DNA from: an uncultured Eubacterium sp.
GTDB lineage: Bacteria > Bacillota > Clostridia > Peptostreptococcales > Anaerovoracaceae
NCBI GenBank assembly: GCA_946555345.1
Contig: CAMNSS010000004.1
Coordinates: forward strand, 106,612-170,611
Length of the DNA stretch: 64,000 bases
Direction of reading: 5' to 3'
The notes beneath the pieces were generated by a model, which searched no databases, had not been told where the DNA came from, and saw only the letters and a program-made list of their open reading frames with translations. Positions 17,300 through 25,648 of this stretch are shown one piece after another (positions within the stretch are counted from its first letter, which is position 1; every line of letters starts with the position of its first letter). The translations under genes and the position numbers were made by a program.

Positions 17300-18861
17300 A
17301 ACTATATATTGAAACGCTGGGCTGTCCGAAAAATTTCAATGATTCCGAAGGGATCGCAGGCATCTGGGAGCGGGCAGGGATGCAGGTGACGGATGATCCT
17401 GCAGCCGCTGATGCGATTTTAGTCAATACCTGCGGGTTTATCAACGATGCGAAAAAAGAATCCATCGATAAGATCTTTGAGATGGCGCAGTTCATCGAGG
17501 ATGCGGAAGATGCGGCGGGCGAAACGATGGGCAGAGCATCAGATAAGCCAGTTGGAGAGATGGAAGATACGGCGGGTGCGGCTGACGGAATGCCAAGCAG
17601 AGCATCAGCTTCGGAGAGCGGAGGAGCGGGCGAGGCGGCGGCTTCGGCGGGAACAGGGCCGGATGAACTGGCGGCGGCTTCGGCGCATGAGACAGTTTGC
17701 GTGACGGACGCAGGGTTGGCGGCGGAAGATGCCCCTGCAAAAGTGGCGGCGAAAAAGCTTTTGATCGTTTCCGGCTGCCTTTCACAGCGGTACGGCAAGG
17801 CGCTGTTCGATGAAATGCCGGAGGTGGACATCTTTCTCGGCGTCAACGACTACGAACGGCTGCCGCAGATCGTATCCCGGTTTCAGCGGGGAAAGCGGGA
17901 GAAGATCTTTAGCTGCCATCCTGACCGCTTCGAAGAATTTTCCGCCAGAAAGACGGCGGCCAACCCGTACTCGGCGACGCTGCGCATTGCGGAAGGGTGC
18001 GACAACTGTTGCGCCTATTGCGCGATTCCCCAGATCAGGGGCGGCTACCGGAGCAGGCCGATGGAACATATTTTGCGGGAGGCGGAGGAGCTTTCCGCAA
18101 AAGGCTGCAAGGAGCTGATTCTCATTGCACAGGATGTGACGGAGTACGGACGGGATCTTTACGGAAGATTGCGCCTTCCCGACCTGTTGCGCGCCCTTTG
18201 CAAAATAGATGGAATCCGCTGGATTAGGCTGATGTACTGCTACGAGGACAAGATAACGGATGAGCTGATCGAAGTGATGGCAGCAGAGGAAAAAATCTGT
18301 CCTTACATCGACATTCCCTTGCAGCATATTTCGGATGGTGTATTGCGACGCATGAACCGCCGCTCGACGAAAGCCAGCATCACGGATACGCTCGCAAGGC
18401 TTCGCAGCGCGATTCCGGGCATCCATATCAGGACGACGCTGATTGCGGGATTTCCCGGGGAAAGTGAAGCCGAGTTTGAAGAACTTTTGGACTTCGTGGA
18501 AAGCGCCAAATTTGAGCGGCTGGGCGTTTTTGCATATTCCCGGGAGGAAGGAACTCCTGCGGGCAGGATGGCGCATCAAATCGATGAAGATGAGAAGATT
18601 GCCAGGGTGGACGCGGTGATGAGAAGGCAGATCGATATTTCCCGTGCAATAAACGAGGCGAAGGTGGGAAATCTTCTGGAAGTGCTTGTGGACGGCATGG
18701 ATGAGGCGGGCGCATACATCGGAAGGACGGCATGTGATGCGCCGGAAATCGATAACACGGTCATTTTCAGCGCCGGCCGGGAATTATTGCCCGGCGATAT
18801 GGTTAAAGTAAGGATTGAGGATGCTTTCGACTACGACCTTGCTGGCAGAATGGAGGAGTGA
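17296..18861 (+). CDS. rimO: Ribosomal protein S12 methylthiotransferase RimO with a large N-domain insertion
   Basis: The 521-residue radical-SAM enzyme adds a methylthio group to an aspartate of ribosomal protein S12. Cysteines 10, 46 and 161 are the three iron-sulfur ligands of the MTTase domain, and the radical SAM cluster is in GCDNCCAYCAIP. A C-terminal TRAM domain follows. The family is normally about 440 long; here some 85 extra residues (about 68-153), rich in Ala, Glu, Gly and Ser, separate the second and third MTTase cysteines. The insertion is in frame and itself shows internal repetition (GRASDK / SRASASE). Start chosen at MKLYIETLGCPKN; the longer frame has no support. Confidence 0.93.
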   Translation: MKLYIETLGCPKNFNDSEGIAGIWERAGMQVTDDPAAADAILVNTCGFINDAKKESIDKIFEMAQFIEDAEDAAGETMGRASDKPVGEMEDTAGAADGMPSRASASESGGAGEAAASAGTGPDELAAASAHETVCVTDAGLAAEDAPAKVAAKKLLIVSGCLSQRYGKALFDEMPEVDIFLGVNDYERLPQIVSRFQRGKREKIFSCHPDRFEEFSARKTAANPYSATLRIAEGCDNCCAYCAIPQIRGGYRSRPMEHILREAEELSAKGCKELILIAQDVTEYGRDLYGRLRLPDLLRALCKIDGIRWIRLMYCYEDKITDELIEVMAAEEKICPYIDIPLQHISDGVLRRMNRRSTKASITDTLARLRSAIPGIHIRTTLIAGFPGESEAEFEELLDFVESAKFERLGVFAYSREEGTPAGRMAHQIDEDEKIARVDAVMRRQIDISRAINEAKVGNLLEVLVDGMDEAGAYIGRTACDAPEIDNTVIFSAGRELLPGDMVKVRIEDAFDYDLAGRMEE

Positions 18862-18862
18862 A

Positions 18863-19396
18863 ATGAATTTACCGAACAAATTGACGATGGGAAGAATCTT
18901 TGCCATTCCTGTATTTATCGTGGTATTTCTCTTTGATTACCGCTATGCGGCGGCCGTGATCTTTATTGTGGCGGCGCTGACGGATATGCTGGACGGGCAT
19001 ATTGCCCGCAAATACAACCTGGTGACGAATTTCGGAAAGCTGATGGACCCGCTGGCGGATAAGCTTTTGGTGATGTCGGCCTTGATTTGCCTGGCGCAGA
19101 CAGGCGACGTCGCAGGCTGGATGGTAATCGTGATTTTAGGCAGGGAGTTCATCATCACCGGGATGCGGCAGGTCGCAGCGGCGCAGGGCATCGTGATTGC
19201 GGCGGGAACGACGGGCAAGATCAAGACGATCACGCAGATGATCGCGATTCCTTTGTTGATTTTGGAAAACTGGCCGTTTTCTTTGCTGGCGGTAAATGTT
19301 CCGATGGACGTGATTTTCCTGTGGATTGCGCTAGTCATGACGATCGTTTCGGGGACGGAGTACATCGTGAAGAACAAGCAGTTGTTTTCGATGTAG
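18863..19396 (+). CDS. pgsA: CDP-diacylglycerol--glycerol-3-phosphate 3-phosphatidyltransferase
   Basis: The 177-residue membrane enzyme makes phosphatidylglycerol phosphate. The CDP-alcohol phosphotransferase motif D-x2-DG-x2-AR-x8-G-x3-D-x3-D is complete, beginning at Asp41 (DMLDGHIARKY then GKLMDPLADK). GGAGG within the end of rimO serves its ATG, which comes one base after the rimO stop, so the two genes are translationally linked. Gene order rimO-pgsA-cinA is widespread in Firmicutes, often followed by recA. Confidence 0.96.
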   Translation: MNLPNKLTMGRIFAIPVFIVVFLFDYRYAAAVIFIVAALTDMLDGHIARKYNLVTNFGKLMDPLADKLLVMSALICLAQTGDVAGWMVIVILGREFIITGMRQVAAAQGIVIAAGTTGKIKTITQMIAIPLLILENWPFSLLAVNVPMDVIFLWIALVMTIVSGTEYIVKNKQLFSM

Positions 19397-19447
19397 GCGA
19401 TATGTGAGCATACAGGCAATATCGCTGTAAACGATATGACGGAATGT

Positions 19448-19495
19448 AACAAAGCCTGTCGCTGAAAAAGAATTGGCGAAGACGACTTTGTTATC
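19448..19495. repeat. Dispersed structured repeat, copy 2
   Basis: ACAAAGCCTGTCGCTGAAAA plus AGAAT repeats the sequence at 12051. The ends AACAAAG and CTTTGTT pair, and GTCG can pair with CGAC inside. It sits in the pgsA-cinA gap. Confidence 0.6.
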
Positions 19496-19521
19496 TTTGG
19501 ATGCAGGAGGAGGGAGAGCTT

Positions 19522-20751
19522 ATGAAAGCGGCGATTTTGAGCGTAGGCACGGAATTGCTGTTCGGGCAGATTACGAATACGAACACCGTTTACCTGTCCC
19601 AGCAGCTCAATATGCTGGGCTACGATGTGATGTACCACTATACGGTAGGCGATAATGCAAAGCGCATGGCGGAAATGATCCGGCTGGCGTTCTCGGACTG
19701 CGACTTGGTTTTGACGACCGGGGGACTCGGGCCGACGCAGGACGACATGACGAAAGAAATCGCTTGCCAGGTCATGGGTGACGAGCTGGTTTTGATGGAT
19801 GATGTGCTGGCAGGGCTTTTGCAATATTTTGATAACCTGGGCGAAGAAATGACGGAAAACAATAAAAAACAGGCCGTCATGCCGTCGCGGGCAAAGGTCT
19901 TCGATAATGAGACGGGCAGTGCGCCGGGCTTTGCATTGGAGAAGGACGGCAAGTTTATCGTCTGCATGCCGGGACCTCCGGGGGAAATGAAGCCGATGTT
20001 TCAAAACCACGTCAGGCCTTTCCTGCAAGAAATGTCACGGGAGGTTATCTATTATCGGATGGTGCGGGTTTTCGGAATCGGCGAATCCCGCCTTGAAACG
20101 GAGCTTTTGGAGCTGATCGACGGGCAGAGCGACCCGACGCTGGCAACTTATGCCAAGGAGGGCGAGTGCGCTTTGCGGATTGCTTCGAAACGAAGGACTC
20201 TGGCGGAGGCGGAAAAGGCAGTCGATGAAATGCTGAAAAAGGTCATGGCTTTGGTCGGGGAATACGTCTACAGCTGCGATGATGAAGAGCTGGTGGAGGT
20301 TGTCTGCCGCAAGCTGATGGAAAAGAAGCTTACCATATCCTGCGCGGAATCCTGTACCGGCGGTAAGTTTGCCGCTGCCTTGACCGATATTCCGGGGATT
20401 TCTGCGTGCTTTCAGCGGGGATTTGTCACTTACAGCAACGAGGCGAAGATCGAGCAGTTAGGCGTAAGCCCTGAGACTTTGGAACGCTATGGCGCGGTAA
20501 GCGAGGAAATTGCCCGGGAAATGGCGGAAGGCCTTGCGCGGGTCAGCGGGAGCGATCTCTGCGTTTCGGTCACGGGCATCGCAGGCCCTGCGGGCGCGAC
20601 GGAGATAAAGCCTGTCGGCTTGATTTATGTGGGGCTTTGGTATCAGGGAAGGACGCAGTGCCGGAAGATCCAGACCGGGGATGACGACCGCAGCTGGAAC
20701 AGGCAGTATGCGATGCTCAGTATGCTGGATCTGGTTAACCGGAATATATAA
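19522..20751 (+). CDS. cinA: CinA family competence/damage-inducible protein
   Basis: The 409-residue protein has an N-terminal molybdopterin-binding-like domain (AILSVGTELLFGQITNTN, then TTGGLGPTQDDMTK) and a C-terminal CinA amidase domain (SCAESCTGGKFAAALTDIPG). Two-domain CinA proteins act as nicotinamide-nucleotide pyrophosphatase/deamidase in NAD recycling and are historically linked to competence and recA. GGAGGAGGGAGAG precedes the ATG at 19522. recA is 4.9 kb downstream rather than directly adjacent; terC, a broken acetyltransferase gene and an FtsA-like gene lie between. Confidence 0.95.
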   Translation: MKAAILSVGTELLFGQITNTNTVYLSQQLNMLGYDVMYHYTVGDNAKRMAEMIRLAFSDCDLVLTTGGLGPTQDDMTKEIACQVMGDELVLMDDVLAGLLQYFDNLGEEMTENNKKQAVMPSRAKVFDNETGSAPGFALEKDGKFIVCMPGPPGEMKPMFQNHVRPFLQEMSREVIYYRMVRVFGIGESRLETELLELIDGQSDPTLATYAKEGECALRIASKRRTLAEAEKAVDEMLKKVMALVGEYVYSCDDEELVEVVCRKLMEKKLTISCAESCTGGKFAAALTDIPGISACFQRGFVTYSNEAKIEQLGVSPETLERYGAVSEEIAREMAEGLARVSGSDLCVSVTGIAGPAGATEIKPVGLIYVGLWYQGRTQCRKIQTGDDDRSWNRQYAMLSMLDLVNRNI

Positions 20752-20802
20752 GTATGTATTTGAGCTGAGCGGCGTAAGATGGGAGGGAGGGGTGGAGGAT
20801 AA

Positions 20803-21642
20803 ATGAGTGAAATAAAACATGCGGTAAAATGGGTATGCTTTTGGATCGCAATGGCGGCAATCTGTTGCACTGCGATCTGGTTTTTTATGGGAAGCCAGAG
20901 CGGTTTGCAATTTGCGGCAGGCTATTTGATTGAGCTGAGCTTGAGCGTGGATAATCTGTTCGTGTTCATGTCGATCTTCCTGACGTTTGGGATCAAGGAA
21001 GAGGTGCAGCATAAGGTGCTGGGCTGGGGAATCGCCGGAGCGATCGTGTTGCGCTTCCTGTTTATCTTCTTCGGCCTGAAAATCGTCACGATGTTTAGCT
21101 GGATTCTCTATCTCTTCGGCGCGATCCTCATCGTAAACGGTGTTAAAATGATTATCGGCAAAGAAGAAGAACTGAAGCCGCAGGATAGCCGGATCATCAA
21201 AGCGGTGAGCAAGATCCTGCCGATGACCGACAGCTTCCAAGGCAAGCGTTTTATGGTGAAAATCAATGGACGGCATCTCTTTACGCCGCTGTTTGCCGTG
21301 CTTTGCCTCGTGGAATGTTCCGACATCATCTTTGCGATCGATTCCGTGCCTGCCGTGTTTTCCGTATCCACGAATCTTTTGATCGTATACACCTCGAATA
21401 TCTTCGCAATTCTGGGGCTTAGGCAGATGTATTTCGTGCTGGAGCATTTGCAGGAACGCTTCCAATATGTAAAATACGGCGTGGGGCTGATCCTGATTTT
21501 TACTGGGTTTAAGCTGGGCGCATTGATCTTCGATGTTCATATTTCTACGACTCTCTCTATCTGTATCATTTTTTTCGTCATCGTCTGGAGCGTCGTGCTG
21601 TCGATTATCATATCAGGCAGAAGGCGGGGAAAACAGGGCTGA
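20803..21642 (+). CDS. TerC family membrane protein (probable Mn2+ exporter)
   Basis: The 279-residue integral membrane protein shows the TerC hallmark blocks ELSLSVDNLFVFM in the second helix and VECSDIIFAIDSVPAV in the middle, whose acidic residues are thought to bind metal. TerC proteins export Mn2+, in part to load secreted metalloenzymes. GGAGG lies just before the ATG. The 51-base gap after cinA is too short for a Mn2+ riboswitch, unlike the P-type ATPase earlier in the window. Confidence 0.9.
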   Translation: MSEIKHAVKWVCFWIAMAAICCTAIWFFMGSQSGLQFAAGYLIELSLSVDNLFVFMSIFLTFGIKEEVQHKVLGWGIAGAIVLRFLFIFFGLKIVTMFSWILYLFGAILIVNGVKMIIGKEEELKPQDSRIIKAVSKILPMTDSFQGKRFMVKINGRHLFTPLFAVLCLVECSDIIFAIDSVPAVFSVSTNLLIVYTSNIFAILGLRQMYFVLEHLQERFQYVKYGVGLILIFTGFKLGALIFDVHISTTLSICIIFFVIVWSVVLSIIISGRRRGKQG

Positions 21643-21791
21643 TGCAGCGTCTTAGGCGGATGGGTGCGGTTCTTGGGCTGCATAAAAGGAATGGATGATT
21701 GGCTTGGTAAATTTGGCAACGCGCTGTTTTTATGCCTTCGGCTCTGCGCTATGCTGGAAAATAAAAAATTATGTTGAAGTTTAGAGGTTGC

Positions 21792-22235
21792 ATGAAAATT
21801 TTAGAGGCTGGGAAATTAACGCCATTGCTGGCAGAACAGTTAATCGAAGTATGGGAGAAATCCGTAAAGGCGACGCATTTGTTTTTATCGGCAGATGAAG
21901 TGGAAGAAATCAAAAAATATGTTCCGCAAGCCTTGTAAGGGATTGCCCATTTGGTCATTGCGGAGGGTGATGACAGCCGTCCCGTTGCGTTTATGGGGAT
22001 TGCGGGGCATAAACTTGAAATGCTTTTTATTGCGCCCGAAGAACGGGGAAAGGGGCTGGGAAAAGAGCTAATCCAGTATGGAATTAGCCGTTACTCGATT
22101 AACGAATTGGCTGTTAATGAGCAGAATCCGCTTGCAAAGGGTTTTTATGAGCATATGGGATTTTATGTTTACAAACGGACGGCTTGCGATGGACAGGGGA
22201 ATCCGTACCCGCTTTTATACATGAGATTGAAATGA
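21792..22235 (+). pseudogene. GNAT family N-acetyltransferase with in-frame stop
   Basis: A continuous 148-codon frame encodes a GNAT acetyltransferase of the YjaB/YiaC type: start MKILEAGKLTPLLAEQLIEV, acetyl-CoA loop IAPEERGKGLGKELI, and C-terminal FYEHMGFYVYKRT. Codon 49 is TAA (21936-21938), between KKYVPQAL and GIAHLVIAEG, with no shift of frame. A TTG at 21951 could start a shorter product, but it would lack the first helices. The stop is a point mutation or, less likely, a sequencing error. Confidence 0.75.
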
Positions 22236-22340
22236 TTTTGTAAGAAAAAAATTCCAGTTGGACTGGCCAATCGCTGAAGGCAACGGCGCTTTCGGTGTTC
22301 CCATCCGAAACCTGGCTGCTTGAAAACGTTGCTCCTTGAA

Positions 22341-22391
22341 AAGAGAAAAAGCAGGGCAGCCGTCGCCGTGATTCTTGCTGTCCCTGCTTTT
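22341..22391 (-). terminator. Intrinsic terminator of the FtsA-like gene
   Basis: AAAAGCAGGG-CAGC (22347-22360) pairs with GCTG-CCCTGCTTTT (22377-22391) with one bulged base. On the minus strand it is followed by TTTTCTCTT, 90 bases after the stop codon. Confidence 0.65.
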
Positions 22392-22480
22392 CGGCTGCGA
22401 TTTCCTGTCGATGCCGTCTATGGTTATTTCCTGTACGTCCGCTTATCTTGCCGCCTTATCAATTTTTGCCGCTCGCTTAT

Positions 22481-25111
22481 TTACTCGTCTTGCCTGATGA
22501 TAATCGAGTCATTTTCCTTCAGCTCCTGCTGGAATGTGCCGGGCAGTCCGTTTACCGCTAGAATGACAGGGGCTGTCAGGTTATCAAAGTCGAGCCCTGA
22601 ATGTTGCAGCATATCCAGGAGCAGGTAAGGCGCATTGCCGTCTTTAGGCGGGAATGTTACTGGCTTATCGTTTAATGTAAAGTGCCACGTGCTTCTGACC
22701 AGCGGTGCAACTGCGGCTTCGTATTCTTCTTGTGTAATATTGGAGAATGGATCTTCTGCATCTGTCCGATCTGATTCTTTCTTTTTAAATTTATTATCCG
22801 CAGGCTGCGCTGGTTTTGCAGGCGTGTTTTCCGCCCCTGGCGGACGATCCAGTATTGTCATCGGCCGTCTTTCCCTTCTTCTTGGCAGGGTGAATGGCGC
22901 AGGTTCTGCGGCAGGCGCTTGTTCCAGCTTTGCGGCCTGCCCTGTTGCGGGTTCTTGTTCTGGTTTCAGCGTTCGTTTAGCTGTGCGGGACAGGTCCGGT
23001 TCCGCCGTTTCTCCTGAACGGGAAAGGCTGGCTGGTTCTGTCAAAGTTCTTCGCGCGGGTATGCCTGCTGGCTCTGGCGTATGTCTTGCTTTGGCTGTTT
23101 GTCTTTCCTTTGATGTTTGTGGAAAAGCTGTTGCTTGTTTTTGGTTGGAAAACCTGTCTGGCCTGGCGGTATCTGGCCTTGCAGGCGCATCGGCAGCTTT
23201 TCTTTCCGCTGTTTGCGAAAATTTTGGCGGACGGCTTGTTTCAGAATCTTGTTTTGTTTGCAGTGTGCGGCTTGTTCTGGAATCCCGTTTTTTCTGTGGC
23301 GGGCGTCCTGTGCCAAACGCATCTGGCTCTGCTGTCTGCGGGATGCTTGCAGATGGTTTTGGTTCTTGTTCCCGCTCGTAGCCCGCTTCTTGCCCGGATG
23401 TTTGTCCGGGTTTTTCCTTTTCTTCTGCTTTTTCCCTCGGGACGTCCTGTGCCGTCTTGGCAAACGTATTCTGCGCTTCTTCGGCTTGTTTTTGCATTTC
23501 CTCAGGCGTTCCCGTTACGATTACATCGCCGCTGTTTAGAACCGTATCGAAATCGGCTAATTCCCCATTTACGGTAACCACCAGGTTTTCCGTATCCTGT
23601 GCGTCCTGCGGTACGACATCGGACACCTTGGCCTTTGCCGCTTCCCCAGCTTTTGCAGGAATGAATTCCAGCACATCCCCAGCTTTTACAAGCTCCGAAG
23701 GCGTTGCTGGGTTTCCGTTGAGCGTCAGCGTGCAATTCGTCGCAGGTTCGCCGTAAAGAACGCTTCGCTTTCCATTTATTGTAAGGATCATGCTGGAACC
23801 GGAACGCCCGAACAGATCCCTGTATTGATAGCCGTTCATGGCAAGCACGTTTAGAATATTCAGCGCCCCATTGCGGAAAAGGCGCGCGCGTTTTCCATTG
23901 AGCGTGAGGTGGTAGCTGTCGTTTATCATATTGAGGCCCGTGGAAACCGCGATTCCAAGCGGAGTTGCAAGCTCAGGGTTGTTCAGGTCGTATTCTTTGG
24001 AAAATGCAGTGGCTTTGAAATTATTTCCTGCAATGGCGATTCGCTTATCATCCATTTGAAGCGCATCCCTGACGCCTTCCAGGACGCCTTTTAGCTTGCT
24101 GCCGCCCCCGGCTAAAAATACGGCGGAAGGAGACCCGCCATTGACCTCGACGATGCCCTTTGCGATTTCCCCGGACAAAAGGGCGACGCTGTCGGCGATG
24201 CAATCCATGATATCCTCGGCGGCAACCGTCTGCTCAAAGCCCATGATATCGGTAAAGTAAATTTCTTTTTTAGATTCCAGATCCAGCTTGATCTGTTCTG
24301 CGGTATCGAAATCGATGAGGTATTCGCGCATGAGGGCTTCCGTCACCTCGTCGCCTGCGATGGTGCTCATGGTGTAGCCGGCGATGTTTCCGTCCTTGCA
24401 GACGGCGATATCGGAGGTGCCGGCGCCAATATCCGCAAACGCCAGGTTTAAAAGCCTGAGATTTGCAGGAATTGCAGCATTGATTGCCGCAATCGGCTCC
24501 AGGGTCATGCTTGCAACTTCCAGCCCTGCTTGTTCCATTGCGGCGTAAAGGCTGTCGATTACTTCGCTTGGAAGGAAGGTAGCCAGGATGTCGGCTTTTA
24601 TTTTAGAACCGTGGTGGCCGGAAAGGTCGGAAATCGGGTAATCATCCAGATAATACTGGACGGCGCTGTAGCCTACCAGATGGAAAAACCGGTAGGTGTC
24701 GCCGGCAGATTCATCGAGCATTTCTTCGATTTTTTGGATTGCGCCGGATTCCAGCTGGTTGATCAGATCGTCATCGATGGTCTTTCCTTCGGGAACATCG
24801 ATTTCGTGCGTCGTGCGCTCCGTTTTGAGGGCGCGGCCTGCTGCTGCAACGCAGACCCTGGTAAGCGCAGTGCCGAGCTTCGCTTCGATGCGCTCTTTCA
24901 CAGCTGTTGCCAATTTTGCGACGGAACTGATGTCTTCGATTTGCCCGTCGATCATGGCACGCTTGGTGTGATCGGCTGATTCGATGGCGATTACCTTGAG
25001 CTTTTCGTCTTCGACGATCCCCACAAGCCCGATGATGCTGCGGGTGCCGATATCAAGCACGAAAATCGTATCATCTGATTGAGTTGCGGTTTCAGGGTTT
25101 TTCATATCCAT
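22481..25111 (-). CDS. FtsA/PilM-like actin-fold protein with long C-terminal extension
   Basis: The 876-residue protein begins with an FtsA-type actin-like ATPase (about residues 15-385): phosphate-1 loop FVLDIGTRSIIGLVG, the inserted 1C subdomain, phosphate-2 FADIGAGTSDIAV and the adenosine motif VFLAGGGSKLKG. Next comes a region with several LTLNGK/LTINGK/VVTVNGE...SGDVI units resembling beta-grasp folds (390-540), then a Pro/Glu/Arg/Ser-rich low-complexity stretch (540-775), then a last folded part (780-876) with two more such units. FtsA itself is about 420 long. It is a lone minus-strand gene, not in a dcw cluster, so a role in division is not certain. GGAGG precedes the ATG. Confidence 0.8.
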   Translation of the reverse strand: MDMKNPETATQSDDTIFVLDIGTRSIIGLVGIVEDEKLKVIAIESADHTKRAMIDGQIEDISSVAKLATAVKERIEAKLGTALTRVCVAAAGRALKTERTTHEIDVPEGKTIDDDLINQLESGAIQKIEEMLDESAGDTYRFFHLVGYSAVQYYLDDYPISDLSGHHGSKIKADILATFLPSEVIDSLYAAMEQAGLEVASMTLEPIAAINAAIPANLRLLNLAFADIGAGTSDIAVCKDGNIAGYTMSTIAGDEVTEALMREYLIDFDTAEQIKLDLESKKEIYFTDIMGFEQTVAAEDIMDCIADSVALLSGEIAKGIVEVNGGSPSAVFLAGGGSKLKGVLEGVRDALQMDDKRIAIAGNNFKATAFSKEYDLNNPELATPLGIAVSTGLNMINDSYHLTLNGKRARLFRNGALNILNVLAMNGYQYRDLFGRSGSSMILTINGKRSVLYGEPATNCTLTLNGNPATPSELVKAGDVLEFIPAKAGEAAKAKVSDVVPQDAQDTENLVVTVNGELADFDTVLNSGDVIVTGTPEEMQKQAEEAQNTFAKTAQDVPREKAEEKEKPGQTSGQEAGYEREQEPKPSASIPQTAEPDAFGTGRPPQKKRDSRTSRTLQTKQDSETSRPPKFSQTAERKAADAPARPDTARPDRFSNQKQATAFPQTSKERQTAKARHTPEPAGIPARRTLTEPASLSRSGETAEPDLSRTAKRTLKPEQEPATGQAAKLEQAPAAEPAPFTLPRRRERRPMTILDRPPGAENTPAKPAQPADNKFKKKESDRTDAEDPFSNITQEEYEAAVAPLVRSTWHFTLNDKPVTFPPKDGNAPYLLLDMLQHSGLDFDNLTAPVILAVNGLPGTFQQELKENDSIIIRQDE

Positions 25112-25262
25112 AAATGTTGCCTCCGGTGTTTCTTTTTCGCTGCGCTTTGGTATGCGTTGTATTCATGTCTATTTTACTACAAAATGCCAAAGCCTGTAAA
25201 TAAATTTTGCTGCGGCAAAGGGAAAAGGGCTTAATGCTGGAAAAAGTGCAGGCAGAAAAGGC

Positions 25263-25291
25263 TTGACAATGAATGGAATTATATGTAAAAT
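25263..25291 (+). promoter_or_regulatory. Promoter for a candidate RNA upstream of recA
   Basis: Consensus TTGACA (25263-25268) and TAAAAT (25286-25291) are 17 bases apart, with no protein start downstream before the terminator at 25505. Confidence 0.6.
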
Positions 25292-25297
25292 ATAATA

Positions 25298-25511
25298 AAA
25301 ACAGGAATAGTCTTGTTCTAAGCGGCAGTTGCCTGCTCTCCTGCCGCAGGCGGCGGACAGCCTAGTGGACGTTTGGGCGCTATTTGGCGGTTGTTTGGGG
25401 CTGCGCCAGGATAGGACTCGGCCCAGCAATCCCGCGAATCCGCAAACTCGCAGCTCCGCATGGGTTATTTGGCGGATACGCAGGAATCCGCTTCGGCGCA
25501 GCTCCTTTTTT
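25298..25511 (+). ncRNA. Candidate structured RNA (about 210 nt) with own promoter and terminator
   Basis: The interval has no credible gene but strong pairing. GCGGCAG (25322-25328) pairs with CTGCCGC (25341-25347). GGGGCTGCGCC (25397-25407) pairs with GGCGCAGCTCC (25495-25505) just before TTTTTT. Inside, GCGAATCCGC (25434-25443) can pair with GCGGATACGC (25471-25480), while a second ATCCGC (25486-25491) competes for the same partner. It may be an independent small RNA or a leader of recA. I could not match it to a named RNA family. Confidence 0.45.
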
Positions 25512-25574
25512 AAAGACCGCAGATGCGTTATCAGGAAAAGCGGAAAAAGGGTGATAATTTATGGTAAAATCCAC

Positions 25575-25603
25575 TTGACCTGGAAAAAGAAATAAGGTAT
25601 CAT
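25575..25603 (+). promoter_or_regulatory. recA promoter
   Basis: TTGACC (25575-25580) and TATCAT (25598-25603) are separated by 17 bases; a LexA box covers the start site. Confidence 0.75.
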
Positions 25604-25607
25604 AAAA

Positions 25608-25619
25608 GAACAGATGTTC
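25608..25619 (+). promoter_or_regulatory. LexA (SOS) operator of recA
   Basis: GAACAGATGTTC is an exact GAAC-N4-GTTC palindrome, the Gram-positive LexA/DinR box, right at the predicted transcription start. It is followed by a second inverted repeat, GTTCACG-ATG-CGTGAAC (25616-25632). Confidence 0.8.
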
Positions 25620-25648
25620 ACGATGCGTGAACCGTGGAGGGAATGAAA

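Noticed and set aside
20752..20802. Mn2+ riboswitch before terC
   Set aside because: The gap is 51 bases and lacks the GGGAGTAGC core.
22635..23577. Long plus-strand frames opposite the FtsA-like gene
   Set aside because: They are antisense to the biased low-complexity arm, which leaves open frames by composition; no ribosome binding sites or known motifs.
25298..25511. 6S RNA, RNase P RNA, SRP RNA or tmRNA
   Set aside because: Length would fit 6S RNA, but the 5' and 3' ends do not form the long closing helix, and conserved sequences of the other classes are absent.
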